Assembly (NCBI GenBank): GCA_050084985.1
Contig: JBITNC010000001.1
Location: forward strand, 210,366,001 to 210,430,000
Length of the DNA: 64,000 nucleotides
From: Nageia nagi
Lineage: Eukaryota; Pinophyta
Direction: 5' to 3'
This document shows, piece after piece, positions 11,130-22,636 of this stretch (position 1 is its first letter; each line of letters starts with the position of its first letter). Both the position numbers and the translations under genes were made by a program. The notes under the pieces were generated by a model. That model had not been told where the DNA came from. It made no database searches and saw only the letters and a list, made by a program, of their open reading frames with translations.

Positions 11130-12463
11130 TAGCAAATGGGAGAATCCTTTTTACCCAAACACATTCTTGATAGTTCTAGCTTTGGTATTTGGGAACCTTA
11201 GATGAAATCTAAATTATAAGCAAGCAATATTTGGTAAATATTAAATGAGAACCTTGTACCTCCCATAGATAAGAAGGCACTAGAGGCTTACAATATGAAG
11301 AATGAGTTGGCAACCTCCATGATCATCTATGTAGTTTTATATGATGTGCTCTTGATGATTTCCTCTTAAACCTTGATAAAGGAAGCTTGGGATAAGCTTA
11401 ACCAAATATACCTTGGTTCAAATTTTTTTAAGAAGGTTTACTATTCTTCAAAATTTACTTCAATCTCATCAAAGGGAAGATGAAAATGTGGCTATCTAAT
11501 TGAACAAAATCATTGACCTAAGGACCTAATTTATTGCTTATGGGTGCAATTGGATCAACAATTAGTTCATGGTCTTCATCATTTTCTAAATCCTTTCTTC
11601 AAAGTTTGGTAACTTTGTGATGGTTATGGAAATAAGGCTTGATGATGAAAAAGAAGTCTTCTCCCTTGAGATCTTTTCTAGGCTCCTTTTGAAGCATGAG
11701 GAAACCCTTAATAAAAAAGTGTTGATTTTTTCTTCTAAAGATAATAATGTTGCTCTTAGAGAAACCAAAACTCTTTTCAAGAAGAATTTCAACCATCAAA
11801 ATAAATCTTATCCTTATTCCTCCAAAAATTTTGAGAAAAGAGGTAATGGCAACAACAACAACATGAACAACAACAATATCAGTAGGAATAATGGAAAAAA
11901 CAACCACTTCAAGCAAAGACATGGAAAAGACAAAGCAAATAATCTTTATCCTAAGGAAAATTTTGATGGTAATTGTAACTATTATGGCATCCAAGGTCAT
12001 TAAGAAGTTAATTGCTACAAAAATAAAAGAGAAGAAAGAAATAAAGGCAATGAAAATGTAAAGAACTTCAAAGGAAAGAAGAATATTCAAGCTAGTTTTG
12101 CTATGATGCTCTATTCCATGTCTTGCTCTTTTTCATCTAATTCAATTGTTGACTCTAGTTGCACTAATCACCTTTTCTTTAAAAAAGATAAGTTTGAAAA
12201 CTTTCATAAGTATAAAAAAGATGCAGTTGTGATAGGTGATAACTCTATCCTTGAAATCCAAGGAATTGAGTGTGTGTGGATTCATAGGAAGGTTATTGAT
12301 AATATTCTCTATGTTCCTAAGATTAAGATGAACCTTCTTCCCATGATCCAAGTTGCTAGAAAAGGGTACTTGTTTGAGTTCAAATCTCAATCTTGGTACA
12401 TAAAGAATGGAATTACCAAATTGGTTAAAAGGTTAGTGAAATATGATCTATACATTATGGATT
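11130..12463 (+). pseudogene. Copia gag and aspartic protease region
   Basis: Gag starts near 11130, with GIWEP followed by MKSKL, and at about 11376 IKEAWDKLNQIY, the A-W-x-x-L-x-x-x-Y block of copia gag. A frameshift lies between about 11400 and 11470. A basic, Asn-rich stretch (about 11840-11940) precedes a damaged zinc knuckle, CNYYGIQGH then a stop and VNC (about 11970-12020); the second Cys of the CCHC pattern has become Tyr. The protease follows at about 12139 with IVDSSCTNHLFF, where the family has a D-S-G-A/C-T-x-H active-site block, so the Gly is lost. Downstream LYVPKIKMNLL (about 12310) fits the copia protease C-terminus. A stop at 12463 separates it from integrase. Not functional. 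Confidence 0.8.
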
Positions 12464-12477
12464 AAGTTTCAACAAAG

Positions 12478-13085
12478 ATGTGTCTTGCTACAAGTGTGTG
12501 TTCTAGAGGCAATATTTGGCACCAACATTTAGGGCACCTTAACTATAAAAGTATTCAAATCATAAAATACCAAGAACTTATGGAAGGTTTGCCTTCTATT
12601 TCACCTTCAATTGGTCTATGTGAGAAGTGCATTCTTAGCAAGATGCATAGAATTTTTTTTGAAAAACATAAGGTAATAAGAGCATTTCAATCTTTTCAAC
12701 TTGTGTATTTAGATTTGATGGGTCCATTTTAGACTATATCACATGGAGGAGCATATTACATCTTGACCTTCATTGATGAATTTAGTAGGATGACCTTTAG
12801 GTATCTAATTGAGCAAAAGGATTAAACCTTTGAAAGTTTTAAGATTTTTAAAGCCTTTATTGAGAATAAAACTAACCTTAAAATCAAGATGTTGAGATTA
12901 GATAATGGGGGAGAATATAACAGTAATGAGTTCAATGAATATTATGCTAAATATGGAATCAAGAGGTAGTTTACAATTCCATACACTCCCTAATAGAATG
13001 ATGTTGCCAAAAAGAAAAATAAAATAGTTATGGAAATGGCTAGATGCATGTTGGGTAATCTTCCTAGTTTCTTATAGGGATAAGC
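12478..13085 (+). pseudogene. Copia integrase region
   Basis: The zinc-binding HHCC domain is at about 12508-12640: WHQHLGHLNYKSI gives the two His, and LCEKCILSKMHR gives the two Cys. The catalytic core follows with LVYLDLMGPF (first Asp, about 12700), a stop where the family has residues after PF, TFIDEFSRMTFRYL (about 12767), then LDNGGEYNSNEF (second Asp, about 12900). The third catalytic region reads IPYTP followed by two adjacent stops (about 12990-12996) where the family has Gln residues. The enzyme would join element DNA to the chromosome; this copy is inactive. Confidence 0.85.
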
Positions 13086-13329
13086 TATGAGCACTACCAT
13101 TTACAACTTGAATAGGTGTCCCATAAGAGTTGTTTAGAATAAAACTCTTTTTGAGGCATGATCAAGAAGAAAACCTAACATTTCTTAGCTTAGGGTGTTT
13201 AGTTATTAAGCATTCTCCTACATTATTTCTAATAAAAGGAAAAAGTTGGATAAAAGAGCTAAAAAGTACATCTTTGTGGGTTATGATAGTTAGTATAGAG
13301 GCTACAGGATCTACTCTTCATCCTAAAAA

Positions 13330-15092
13330 GCCATGTTTATTTCAAGATATTTAAAGTTTAATAAACTTCCTAAAGAATCTATTTTTAATGAGGATGTTCA
13401 TGATCTAAAGGACTCTTTAGTTTCACCTAGCTGGTTAGATATTGATGTAGATAAGTCACCTCAGGAACAAAATTATCCAACACAAAGGGTAACAAGGAGT
13501 ATGACCTTGAACAAATATTTATTTGTTAATATTGATAATAAGAATGAGCTCTTAAGTTTTAAATAAGATTCTAAGCATGAGTGCTAGATGAAAGCCATGA
13601 AAGTGGAGTATGAGGTGCTTATGAAAAATGAAACTTGGAATTTGGTTCCTTATCTCAACGAGAAAAATATGATTGGAAATAAGTGGATCTACAAGATCAA
13701 GTTCAATTCAATTAAGGATATTAAAAAATACAAGGCAAGGTTAGAAACCAAATGTTTTGCTCAAAAATATGATGTGAATTATGTGGAAACCTTTGCTCCC
13801 TTAGTAAAGATGCCTATTGTGAGAATTATCCTTGCTCTTTTTGTAACTCAAAGGTGGAAATTTTTTCAACTTGATGTTAAGAGTGAATTTGTAAATGGTG
13901 AATTAGATGTGGAAATATCCATGAATAAAATAGAAGGATTCATTATGGAAGGCAAAGAGTCCTTTGTGTGCAATCTAAAGAAATCATTATATGGACTTAA
14001 GCAAGCACCTAGAGCCTAGTATAGTAAGATTTCAAGGCATTTTATAGACATTGGTTTCTTCAAGTGTTTTTTTGACTCTAATATATATGTGGTCAATCAA
14101 GGAAAAGATGTGGTATTGATTCTCCTTTATTTAGATGATATTTTGATTACTAGGAATAATTATAAAATCATTCAAGAGTGCATATCTAAAGTTAAGGTAA
14201 CATTTGAAATGATTGATCTTAATCTCTTGCACTACTATCTTTGAATGCAAGTGTATCAATACAAAGATTATACTTATATTAGCCAATCTAAGTATATATA
14301 AAACATCTTTAAAAAGTTTGGAATGGAGGAATGTAGATATGTTGTGATCCTAGTCTCTCTTGAAATCACTATTTCTCTAAGCTCCAACTCTCAGTTAGCT
14401 AATACTACAAGTTACAGGTAATTAATTGGTAGTTTTTTGTATTTGACTATATCTAGGCCATATATTACCTTTATAATGAATTTAATTACATGCTTCATGC
14501 AAAAACCATATGTTGAGCACCTCAATGCTATTAAGTAAATCTTGACGTATGTTGTAGGGACTAAGGATCTTGATCTAAAGTTATCTAAGTTACCCTTATT
14601 TATTCTCATTGGATTCTTAGATTTTGACTATGGGGGTGATAGAGATAATAAAAAATCAACCTCTATGTATGTGTCTATCATTGGTTTAGGTGCTATCTCT
14701 TAGGCTTCCAAAAAGTAGCCTACTATTTATCTTTCAACCAAAGAAGTTGAATACTATGCCATATCTATTGCAACCTAGGAAACCATTTGGCTAAGTCATC
14801 TTTTGAAAAAAATTAGGTATGATCAAGGTGGCTCATATTTGATTTTTTTAAATAATCAATTATCTATTTCTTTGGTTAAGAATCCTATGTTCCATTAGAG
14901 AACAAAACATATGGAAATCCATGCCCATTTTATTAAGGAGAAGGTTCTTGATGGCATCATACACCTAGAGTATTGTCCATCCACCTTGAACTTTGCTAAT
15001 TTATTCACTAAGCCCCTCCTAAAAGCTCAATTTTGTTAGCTTAGAGATGCTATTAGGATGGTGAAGTTGCCCTCAAATGGGAGTGAAATTTG
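13330..15092 (+). pseudogene. Copia reverse transcriptase and RNase H region
   Basis: After a linker (TRSMTLNKYLF at about 13490), the reverse transcriptase begins at about 13588. It shows NKWIYKIKFNS, KARLETKCFAQKYDVNYVET, FAPLVKM, FFQLDVKSEFVNGEL (first catalytic Asp) and LKKSLYGLKQAPRA (to 14016), then a stop where the family has Trp. The second catalytic box is LLYLDDILIT (about 14130). RNase H follows with YVVGTKDLDL (about 14550), KKSTSMYVSIIG, SASKK-type and LSTKEVEYYAIS boxes, and RTKHMEIHAHFIKE (about 14900). It closes with FANLFTKPLLKAQF just before the terminal stop. About a dozen stops interrupt an otherwise constant frame. Confidence 0.9.
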
Positions 15093-16560
15093 AATTCTTA
15101 TATTGAATTCATATTTATGATGACAACATGACCCTTAGAAGGATTTTATGGTGTATAGTGTTGATTTTGTTGTACACCTTTGTGGTAAGTTTACTCTACA
15201 TGAGGAACTTGTTGTACAAAATTTTAAAAACAAAAAGATTGGAAAATATAGAAGTATTAAATTATCCATGTGTGAGGAACTCATATGTGTCTTTTGGCAC
15301 TGTTCAATTATCCATATGTGAGAAACTCATATGTTCATGCTCTATTTTGTAATCATAATCAACATATTTTTATATATAATAAGTGACTATGAGTTTTTGG
15401 CATGACATCTTTATGATGACTTATAGTGTACCATTGATTAGTTCATGATGGCATTTGTGTGATTCATATATCCTTATTGATATGAATATGTTGCATCTAA
15501 TTGATCCTATTATTTGAGCTACTTATGACCTACAGGTTCCTTTAAGATTTTAAGTTACTTACTTTGGGTATACAGGCCCTTGGAGACTCTTCATAACTTT
15601 TAGTTGGATGACTACTTCATGTACATTGAAACTATTTATAATTCAAAATGTGCATGGCATTTCTAGTAATACAACTAGTTCCCCCATGAGAACTCTACCC
15701 AATTGATGCATCATGAGTGTAAGTCTTACTCTTAGATCTTGACCTACTCCTAGAGGCCTAGATTTATACTAGTGTTGATCCAAGTTGTAGTAACTAATTA
15801 TCCTTTACTACAATAAAATCTTGGAGCCTCTTAAGCTCTTGATGATGAATGATATATAGTAAAGAATCTAGTGCCTTTATCTAATCCTATGGGGATCATA
15901 TTTGCTCATCTTGAGCTATTAATTACTCCTATAGGCCTGATACCTAGGCCTATGATGCCTCTACCTAAGCCTCCTACCCTACATCCAAATATATTTATGA
16001 GGTTATTTTACCTTTACAATATTGGAATAGGTTAACTAAATTATTCAATATTTCATAGGTATACCAACAATATAAGCTGAGGGTGTGATAGATCCTAATG
16101 TGGATGGCATCTACCACTAGAGTAGGAAATAGTGGACCACTAATTTCCATTGGATCCTCCTTTTCCTACATCTCCTCCTCCTCCTTCTCTACCTCCTCTA
16201 CCTATTCATAATTTAGGATTAATGGTATAAGCCTCATCATGTTCCATAATCAATGGTAATATTGAATATGCTAATGGTGTGGGGTCTTTACTCTAGGGTC
16301 ATGATCCTTAGGTGCCTCCCACTTTGGACTCCATGTTGGAATGACTAGGTTTTAGGTGGAATGGTTTGATATATATAATATATAGCCATAATTGATCAAA
16401 TACTTGGAATAAAAATATCTTGAATTAGGTTAAATTGATAGGAAATGCTATCAAGTTTATAGAACTGCATAACCCATCTATGACCCTAAATATGATGTAG
16501 AGTCATAATCCATGATAGCTCCTCATTAGAATCCTAAATTGGTAAGTTAAAATAGGGGTC
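15093..16560. other. Copia 3' flank; no gene resolved
   Basis: Probably contains the copia 3' LTR, but its borders are not visible. A short direct repeat (about 15256-15290 and 15302-15335, sharing ttcaattatccatatgtgag-like sequence) lies at the start. A proline-codon-rich run (about 16150-16205, ctcctcctcc) reads as Gly-rich on the minus strand and could be the C-terminal tail of the minus-strand plant-mobile-domain fragment that follows. Confidence 0.4.
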
Positions 16561-16749
16561 TAAGATCACATCCTCCTCATCCAAAATTTAATTAGTCTTT
16601 TATAATTCTCCATCCCTCATGCCATCCCCATCCTCTAGGTGGTATTCCATCAAAACCAATGGGGCATGTTTGCCTAAGTCACCACTAATAAATATGTCCA
16701 AGATATGCCTATGTACTTATATTGCTATGCTTATAGAATAAATGAGTGA

Positions 16750-17260
16750 GCCATAACCCTACCTCCCTTCTTCATAGACATAAAGCTTTGAAAATACCTA
16801 TAGAGAATCACCAAAATGCATGGTTCCCATACATATATCTCTCTATGAAGGCATATCACTTACATAATTAGGTCAATCTAGTGTGAAAGCACTAATGGTT
16901 CTTATTGCTATACAAAATCATATTGATAAGAACCACCATATATAGCTTGAATAAACATGCACTATCTATATCATTTGAGGATATATACATAGTGTCATGA
17001 AGAGGTTCTCCCTTCTTCCATTTTTGATAATCATGAATATCTATCAATTAATAGTAGTGTTCCTCCATATTTTCCATCAATAGTGTATCCCTTTGGATTA
17101 ATGTACCCTTCAAAAGTACCCATAGGATTCCATGGATGTCAATAAGGGTAATAATCATTTCACTCATTAGTAAATAGAACATGTTGGTATCATCACACTA
17201 ATGATCCATTAGGGTACTAAAAAAATATTTATCACATAGGATGTAGATAATACTCCTCAT
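16750..17260 (-). pseudogene. Plant mobile domain (PMD)-like gene fragment
   Basis: Minus-strand frame from about 17182 downward reads MFYLLMSEMIITLIDIHGIL, close to the PMD signature F-x-L-P-x-G-E-M-x-x-T-L-x-D-V-x-x-I-L. It continues through WKKGEPLHDTMY, SACLFKLYMVVL and FHTRLT to FSIGIFKALCL, with several stops, consistent with the helical remainder of the domain. PMD proteins are encoded by MULE-type and other transposons as well as by domesticated host genes. A second PMD copy is split by the chromovirus (34.0 and 48.5 kb), so the family is repetitive here. Ends are approximate; the assignment is by motif only. Confidence 0.5.
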
Positions 17261-17399
17261 GTGATCAAGTCCTAATGATTCTAATCATCCCCTCTACTTA
17301 GATATAAGAACAAAATTTACAACCATGTCTATAGCTAGACTCTAGGGCTCATATCTCATAAGGTAGGCTTAATCTTGCACCCATGTTAAACATAAAAAA

Positions 17400-18915
17400 T
17401 TATTATTAATTGAGTAGAAATTGATAATTGCAAATTTATAAAAATTAAATAGGCTAAAAAATTACCATTTATGGTTAAAAATTAAATAATATGAGATAAA
17501 ATTCCAAAATCCTAAACATAATATTATAAAAATAACTATACAAAACCTAAATAATATATTTTTTGGGTAATTTTGATCCCAATGATGATGCTAGGAACCT
17601 AACAGTTTTGGTTGATTCAAGCACTTATTTTTCAAAAAACATTTAAAACCCATCTCCTTTTTTTGACATTCTATAGTAAAAATATGCTTATTTTATATAC
17701 ATGCATGCTAAATATTGTCCATACATTTTTATCCTAATTATTTCATTAATTTCCCAAAATTGAATAAAACTTAAACAAAATGAAAAATTGATCCCTATTT
17801 AATGCATAAAGAAGGAATATGAAGAAAGTTTTGGTACATGGTATCCCTTGGGTGAAGAACAAAGAACAAGAGCTCTATGACCCTATTGAGAGGTAATCCT
17901 CTAAGGAATACTCATATGATCACACCCCATAAGATGGTAGTTCCTTTGTAATCCTTCACCACCCTAAAAGGATACAACAAACCTTGAAGACCATAGCTCA
18001 ATATGGATAAATGCAAATATGAAAATGAAAAGTGATTTCACCTATTAATAAACTAAATAGAACCAATTTTCTTAAATATCACCCTTAATTCCACCATTTC
18101 TTATATAATGATCCTCTTTTCATCATTAAATATATATGTACCCATACTAAATCTTCTTTTTATCTTCTTTGGGTCTCTTAAATGAAGCATCACCATTGAT
18201 ATCCCGATGCCACCATTGGCTTATAGACTCATTCTTCTAAAAATTTTCTATTCCTAAACTTGTTAGCCATATGCATGGAATAAAAATATAAATATGAGTA
18301 CCTAATAAGATGTAATTAATCAAAAATCCCTCTTGAGGCAAGTTAGTCAAATTAAATTGAAAATAATCATCAAATTTTATGATACCTAGCTATTTTCATT
18401 AAAATGCAACATTTTCACTTATGTGTAAATAAAATTTATTATTTTCAAAAAATAGAAGTTATTTTTAAAAAATCAATGTCTTATTCCATCACTATGAATA
18501 CATTTCTAGCAACATCATTGGGTTATTAAGATTAAATCCTAACTATTTTAACATTTATGATTCGTATCTATGGTAAGAATAAGAAAAATATGCCTCTTTT
18601 CTTCAAATTTATTTACATTTTTGAGATTATGCACTTTTTATCTTGGTATCAATTCGATGTCATGTTTTCAAAAAATATTATGTATCATGCTTTCTTCATG
18701 ATAGCTAATGTGAATGCATTTATGTCCATTTTGTAAATATTGGCAAAATAGTAATTAAATATACTATTTTATCATAGCTTATCATTTTTTTATAAGATGC
18801 ATGGTGTATCAAATACTTATCTTACATATTGAAAAAGCTTTTTTTATCATAAATTATGCTTATCATATCAAGTCTTATCACATATTAAAAATTCTTATCA
18901 TATTATATTTTTGTT
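17400..18915. other. No gene seen
   Basis: AT-rich and stop-dense in all frames. The last 400 bases contain loose repeats of ttatcat(a/t) that lead into the 35-bp tandem array. Confidence 0.6.
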
Positions 18916-19157
18916 CTTATCATTTTACATCTTTGTAAGGAAGGGTCACTCTTATCATTTTATAATTTTATAAGGAAGGGTCACTCTTATCATTTGATGC
19001 ATTTGAAAGGAAGGGTCACTCTTATCATTTGATACCTTTGTAAAGAAGGGCCACTCTTATCATTTGATGCCTTTATAATGAAGGGTCATTTTTATCATTT
19101 GATGCCTTTGTAAGGAAGGATCATTCTTATCATTTGGCACCTTTGTAAGGAAGATCC
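18916..19157. repeat. 35-bp tandem repeat, 7 copies
   Basis: Units start with (c/t)ttatcattt at 18916, 18951, 18986, 19021, 19056, 19091 and 19126, exactly 35 bp apart. Each contains ctttgtaaggaagggtcact or a variant. It lies about 430 bp before the LTR-C 3' LTR, in the 3' untranslated part of that element. Confidence 0.95.
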
Positions 19158-19575
19158 ATCCATATCAAAATTCCATGGTATCATGGTGGCTTGGGAATCC
19201 AAGCTGATTAGTTAAATTGGTAATCTATATTCACACTCTTGGTGTGTAATTCACCAAAGATAGGTTTGATATCTTATCATTTACATACTTTGCATATCAT
19301 GATATTTAATATCTATATTTGAGATATCTTGTGCAAAAATATTTCTTTTCTAAGTTATTTTTAGGTTCTTTTATTTTTTCCTTAGATTGCTCTTATGATG
19401 AGAGATCCATCATGTTGCAACCAAGCTAAAGAGGGGGCATAATATAGGTGAAAACCCAAGGCATCCAAAGCTAAAACTGAGAGATAACTTTTTAGGGAGT
19501 ACTTTCTTACTTTTCTTTTTATATTTTAAATTTATGCTTTGATTATATTTTATCCTAAAAGTAACAAATCATATT

Positions 19576-19589
19576 CAAAGTGGGGCATC
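19576..19589 (+). promoter_or_regulatory. Candidate polypurine tract of LTR-C element
   Basis: CAAAGTGGGGCATC directly precedes the LTR start at 19590. It gives a plus-strand orientation to the LTR-C element. Confidence 0.5.
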
Positions 19590-20304
19590 TATTAACACCT
19601 AAAAAGGAATTTTGATTTCATTAAAATACCCTTTTATTTATTTGAAAAATTATATTTATTTAATTAAATAAGTGCTCTTATTATCATGTACTCTCATATA
19701 CCTTTATATTTTATGATAATAGGTAATCTTGACATCATAATAAGCCTAAGGAGGAGCCTTAGCACTAGACCTATGACCTATAATGGTGGAGGGGTTATGC
19801 ATAAGCAATTATGACATGATATTGAATCCTTGATAGGTGGAAATTACTTGTGTAATTTTTAATGTATGTTTCTTAACATCACCTATCATATTTGGATTTT
19901 ATTATATATTTATCTATGCATTACTATGATATTTTCTACTCATTTGTACATAATATTCTAAGCGTTAAAGGAATAATGATGACATCAAGTGAAAGGCTAA
20001 GGTAATCTAGAATGATAACCAAGTGGTACCATTAAGATCCTAGCACTAGGGATGGATTGAGGTTAGATTATTAACTCCATTCTTTGGAGAAGCTTATCAT
20101 TTATCTTCTTTCAACTAAAAATTACCTTTGTTCTTAATTATAGGTAAATTATAAGTTTATATCTTTTGTAAATCAAGTTTGATAGGTCAAGTTAAATTAG
20201 GTCATTTTCATCTTTCATGTCATCATTTATTGCTATTTTGTGGCTAATTAATTAAACTAAATATACTATAAATAACCCTAATTATTATTATTTTGGTTAT
20301 AACA
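19590..20304 (+). repeat. LTR-C copy 2 (715 bp), inferred 3' LTR
   Basis: Uninterrupted copy: starts TATTAACACC and ends GGTTATAACA, aligned along its length with the split copy at 2314-6818. It serves as the empty-site reference showing where the insertions in copies 1 and 3 occurred. Confidence 0.75.
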
Positions 20305-20347
20305 TATATATATATATCATTATTTAAAATTCATCAAATTATAGGCT

Positions 20348-20870
20348 CTATCAACCCTTTCATTTCCTCCTGTTGGAATCTCAAGCAATCTCAATTTCTC
20401 ATTAATATTTTCCTTCTCTAATGAAGAGCAACACTCTAACTACACATTCATGAGTTTTAGTCTACTGGTGTGGGCTACTAATTGGCTAAATTAAATCATC
20501 AACATCATGTAATGGAAACTCATCACCAAACTTATTTTTGTCCAAACATATTCCATTCTTATTACCAAATTTCATTTATCACTACTTTCATCATTAATCC
20601 TTTCAAATATGGACTTTATGTATATATCCATAATACCTTAACTCTATCTACAAATGCAAAGATAGGAATATCTTAAAACTATTCTATCAATTTTAATATT
20701 ATAATGGCCCAACTAGGAAGGTTAATATTTGTATAAGATATGAATTATCTCTTTATAATGATTTACTACAAATTCTAAGTATGGTACTTTAAATTACTCC
20801 AATTCATGAAATCATAAGTATTCTATAACCCAAATATAATTATCTTGGCTATACATCTATGGGTCTCCAT
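20348..20870. repeat. Direct-repeat block, copy A
   Basis: Begins ctatcaaccctttcatttcc and matches 21340-21850 over roughly 500 bp, with shared landmarks tttccttctctaat, gagtttnantctact, aaattaaatcatcaacat and atggactttatgta. No coding potential seen. Confidence 0.75.
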
Positions 20871-21339
20871 AGTCTACCTATGAGAACTATACTAGCTATG
20901 ACTATCATCCTCATTAAAAAACTTACAAAATTGGTTCATTATATTTAGACTTACAATTTTATCCCCAAACATCCATTAGAGTCACATAGGAGTTACCTTT
21001 GAGGCGGTTTCAATAGATATTTGTAAGTTTACATTCCCAACTTATTCTAAAGCCTAAGCTTTATCATAATATTGAAACTTTATCCTTCCAAAAATCATAA
21101 CATCTATTTTAAAATGTGAATCTTAAGAATTTTGGGCAATTGCATTTCAATTGTTCATTTCTAAAAGCAAAATCTTAAGAAATATTTTCTCTAACATTAC
21201 TAAAATGCTAAGCATTCTTTCCATGCTTACCAAAATATAAAAGTACATTATGTATAGATAAATGTGAGAGATATTAAAGAATATGAACTTGAGCCTAAAG
21301 AAATCAAACATGCTTAATGGTCTCATCAAGTATTTTAGC

Positions 21340-21850
21340 CCTATCAACCCTTGTATTTCCTCCTATTGGAATCAATGTCTTAAGAAAACTTAGTTTCTTA
21401 TTAATATTTTTCCTTCTCTAATAAGGAGCAATACTTTGATTGCACATTCAAGAGTTTCAATCTACTAGTGTGAGATACTAATTAGCCAAATTAAATCATC
21501 AACATTATGTAATAGAAACTCATAATTAAACTTATTTTTCTCTAAATATATTCCATGATTATCATTGAATGAAAAAATATTACTACCATCATTAATACCT
21601 TAAAATATGGACTTTATGTACATATCCATACTACCTTAACTCTCTCTACAAATATAAAATTAGGACTATCTTAAAATTATTCTATAATTTCCAATGGCCC
21701 AACTACCGACCTTAATCTTTGTATAAAGCACCACTCATATCTCTATAGTTATTTACTATGAACTATAACTATGGTACTTTAAATTAATCTAATTCTTTAG
21801 ATTATAGGTATTCTATAATGCAAATATAATTATCTTAGTGTACACTTATG
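21340..21850. repeat. Direct-repeat block, copy B
   Basis: Second copy of the block at 20348, offset about 1 kb, same orientation. The sequence between the copies (20870-21340) shows no gene. Confidence 0.75.
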
Positions 21851-21859
21851 CTACTTAAT

Positions 21860-22361
21860 ATATTAATATACATTCTAAAACACCTATTTTGCTCGATGAT
21901 ATATTGATAGTGGAATGAAAAAGCTTGACAAACTATTAGTTATTAATGTTGAATTATTGATAGTGGAATGATAAAACTTGATAGCTTGTTAGTTAACTTT
22001 AACATTTAGTATAATGATGATAACATTACTTTTAAATATATCTATTTTAGCATCGATACATGCATCAATTATAACTTTAGGTATCAAGTCATCTCTAGAG
22101 TCATAATAGTATCCATTTTTGCATTATTTTAGAGTTAGTATTGGTATCCTTTTTAGCATCATATTTTATTCATATTTAGAGTTGATATTCAATTCATATT
22201 TAAAGTCATAGTTTTAGAATTAGAGTAAAAAATAGAGTTGATATTTGAGTCAAACTTAACGTTGGTAGTTACATTGAATAGTATAAAAAAATGGTAGAAT
22301 CATATTTATGATGATATATTATGTGATAAAACATAATTAGCATTGAATAAGAAAAAAAAAA
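21860..22361. other. No gene seen; short internal repeats
   Basis: Contains a duplicated piece of about 55 bp (attgatagtggaatga at about 21904 and 21957) and loosely repeated gagttnatatt motifs. Otherwise unassigned. Confidence 0.5.
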
Positions 22362-22636
22362 ATAACACCCACCCTGATGCTAAATCCATTGACTATAGTA
22401 GTGGATAAAAATTTGGCCTCATGATAAACCCAAGAAAGAATCTTAGCCCATGAGCATCATAAGCCCAAGGAGGAGCCTTAGAACTAGACCTATTATCTAT
22501 AAATATGGAAGGGTTATGCATGAGAAATCATGATATGATCTAAAATCCTTGATAGGTGGTAATATACTTTATTCTTATTTATCGGTGTCTCTTGATGCCA
22601 CCTATCATATTTGAACTTTGCTATATTTTGAGTTCT
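22362..22636 (+). repeat. LTR-C copy 3, left part
   Basis: Matches LTR-C from about 22440 onward (cataagcccaaggaggagcc, gaactagacctatt, cttgataggtgg, cacctatcatattt). The first ~80 bases align poorly, so the true start is uncertain. It is interrupted after 22636 by the compact element, with target copy gttct at 22632-22636. Confidence 0.6.

Larger units (their letters stand above)
11130..15092 (+). mobile_element. Ty1/copia retrotransposon coding region, decayed
   Basis: Domains occur in the copia order gag, protease, integrase, reverse transcriptase, RNase H, all on the plus strand. From about 11470 to the end one reading frame is kept, broken only by stop codons; gag before that is in another frame. 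The polyprotein ends at a TGA at about 15090, just after the purine-rich AAATGGGAG. Its LTRs could not be delimited: nothing after 15090 visibly repeats sequence before 11130. Confidence 0.85.
2314..20304 (+). mobile_element. Inferred ~18-kb LTR retrotransposon 'LTR-C' with nested insertions
   Basis: Inferred from two copies of one LTR in direct orientation: 2314-6818 (interrupted) and 19590-20304. Removing the nested element from the first leaves about 713 bp, against 715 bp for the second. The left copy starts TGTTAAC and ends ATAACA; two bases later a TGG (6821) could open a primer-binding site. The right copy is preceded by a purine-rich tract, CAAAGTGGGGCATC (19576-19589), as expected before a 3' LTR. 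Flanking 5-mers are tatct (2309-2313) and tatat (20305-20309), four of five identical. The interior holds other insertions; which coding sequence, if any, belonged to this element is unclear. Confidence 0.5.

Noticed and set aside
11586-12390. Minus-strand open frames across the copia gag/protease region, up to 163 codons
   Set aside because: Antisense to a plus-strand region with clear gag, knuckle and protease motifs; no motif of their own.
16333-16343. TGTTGGAATG, same as the start of the orphan LTR at 7838
   Set aside because: Sequence after the first ten bases does not resemble the orphan LTR, so it is not its 3' partner.
18916-19157. CRISPR-like appearance of a regular 35-bp array
   Set aside because: Units are directly adjacent with no unique spacers, in plant nuclear DNA; it is a minisatellite.
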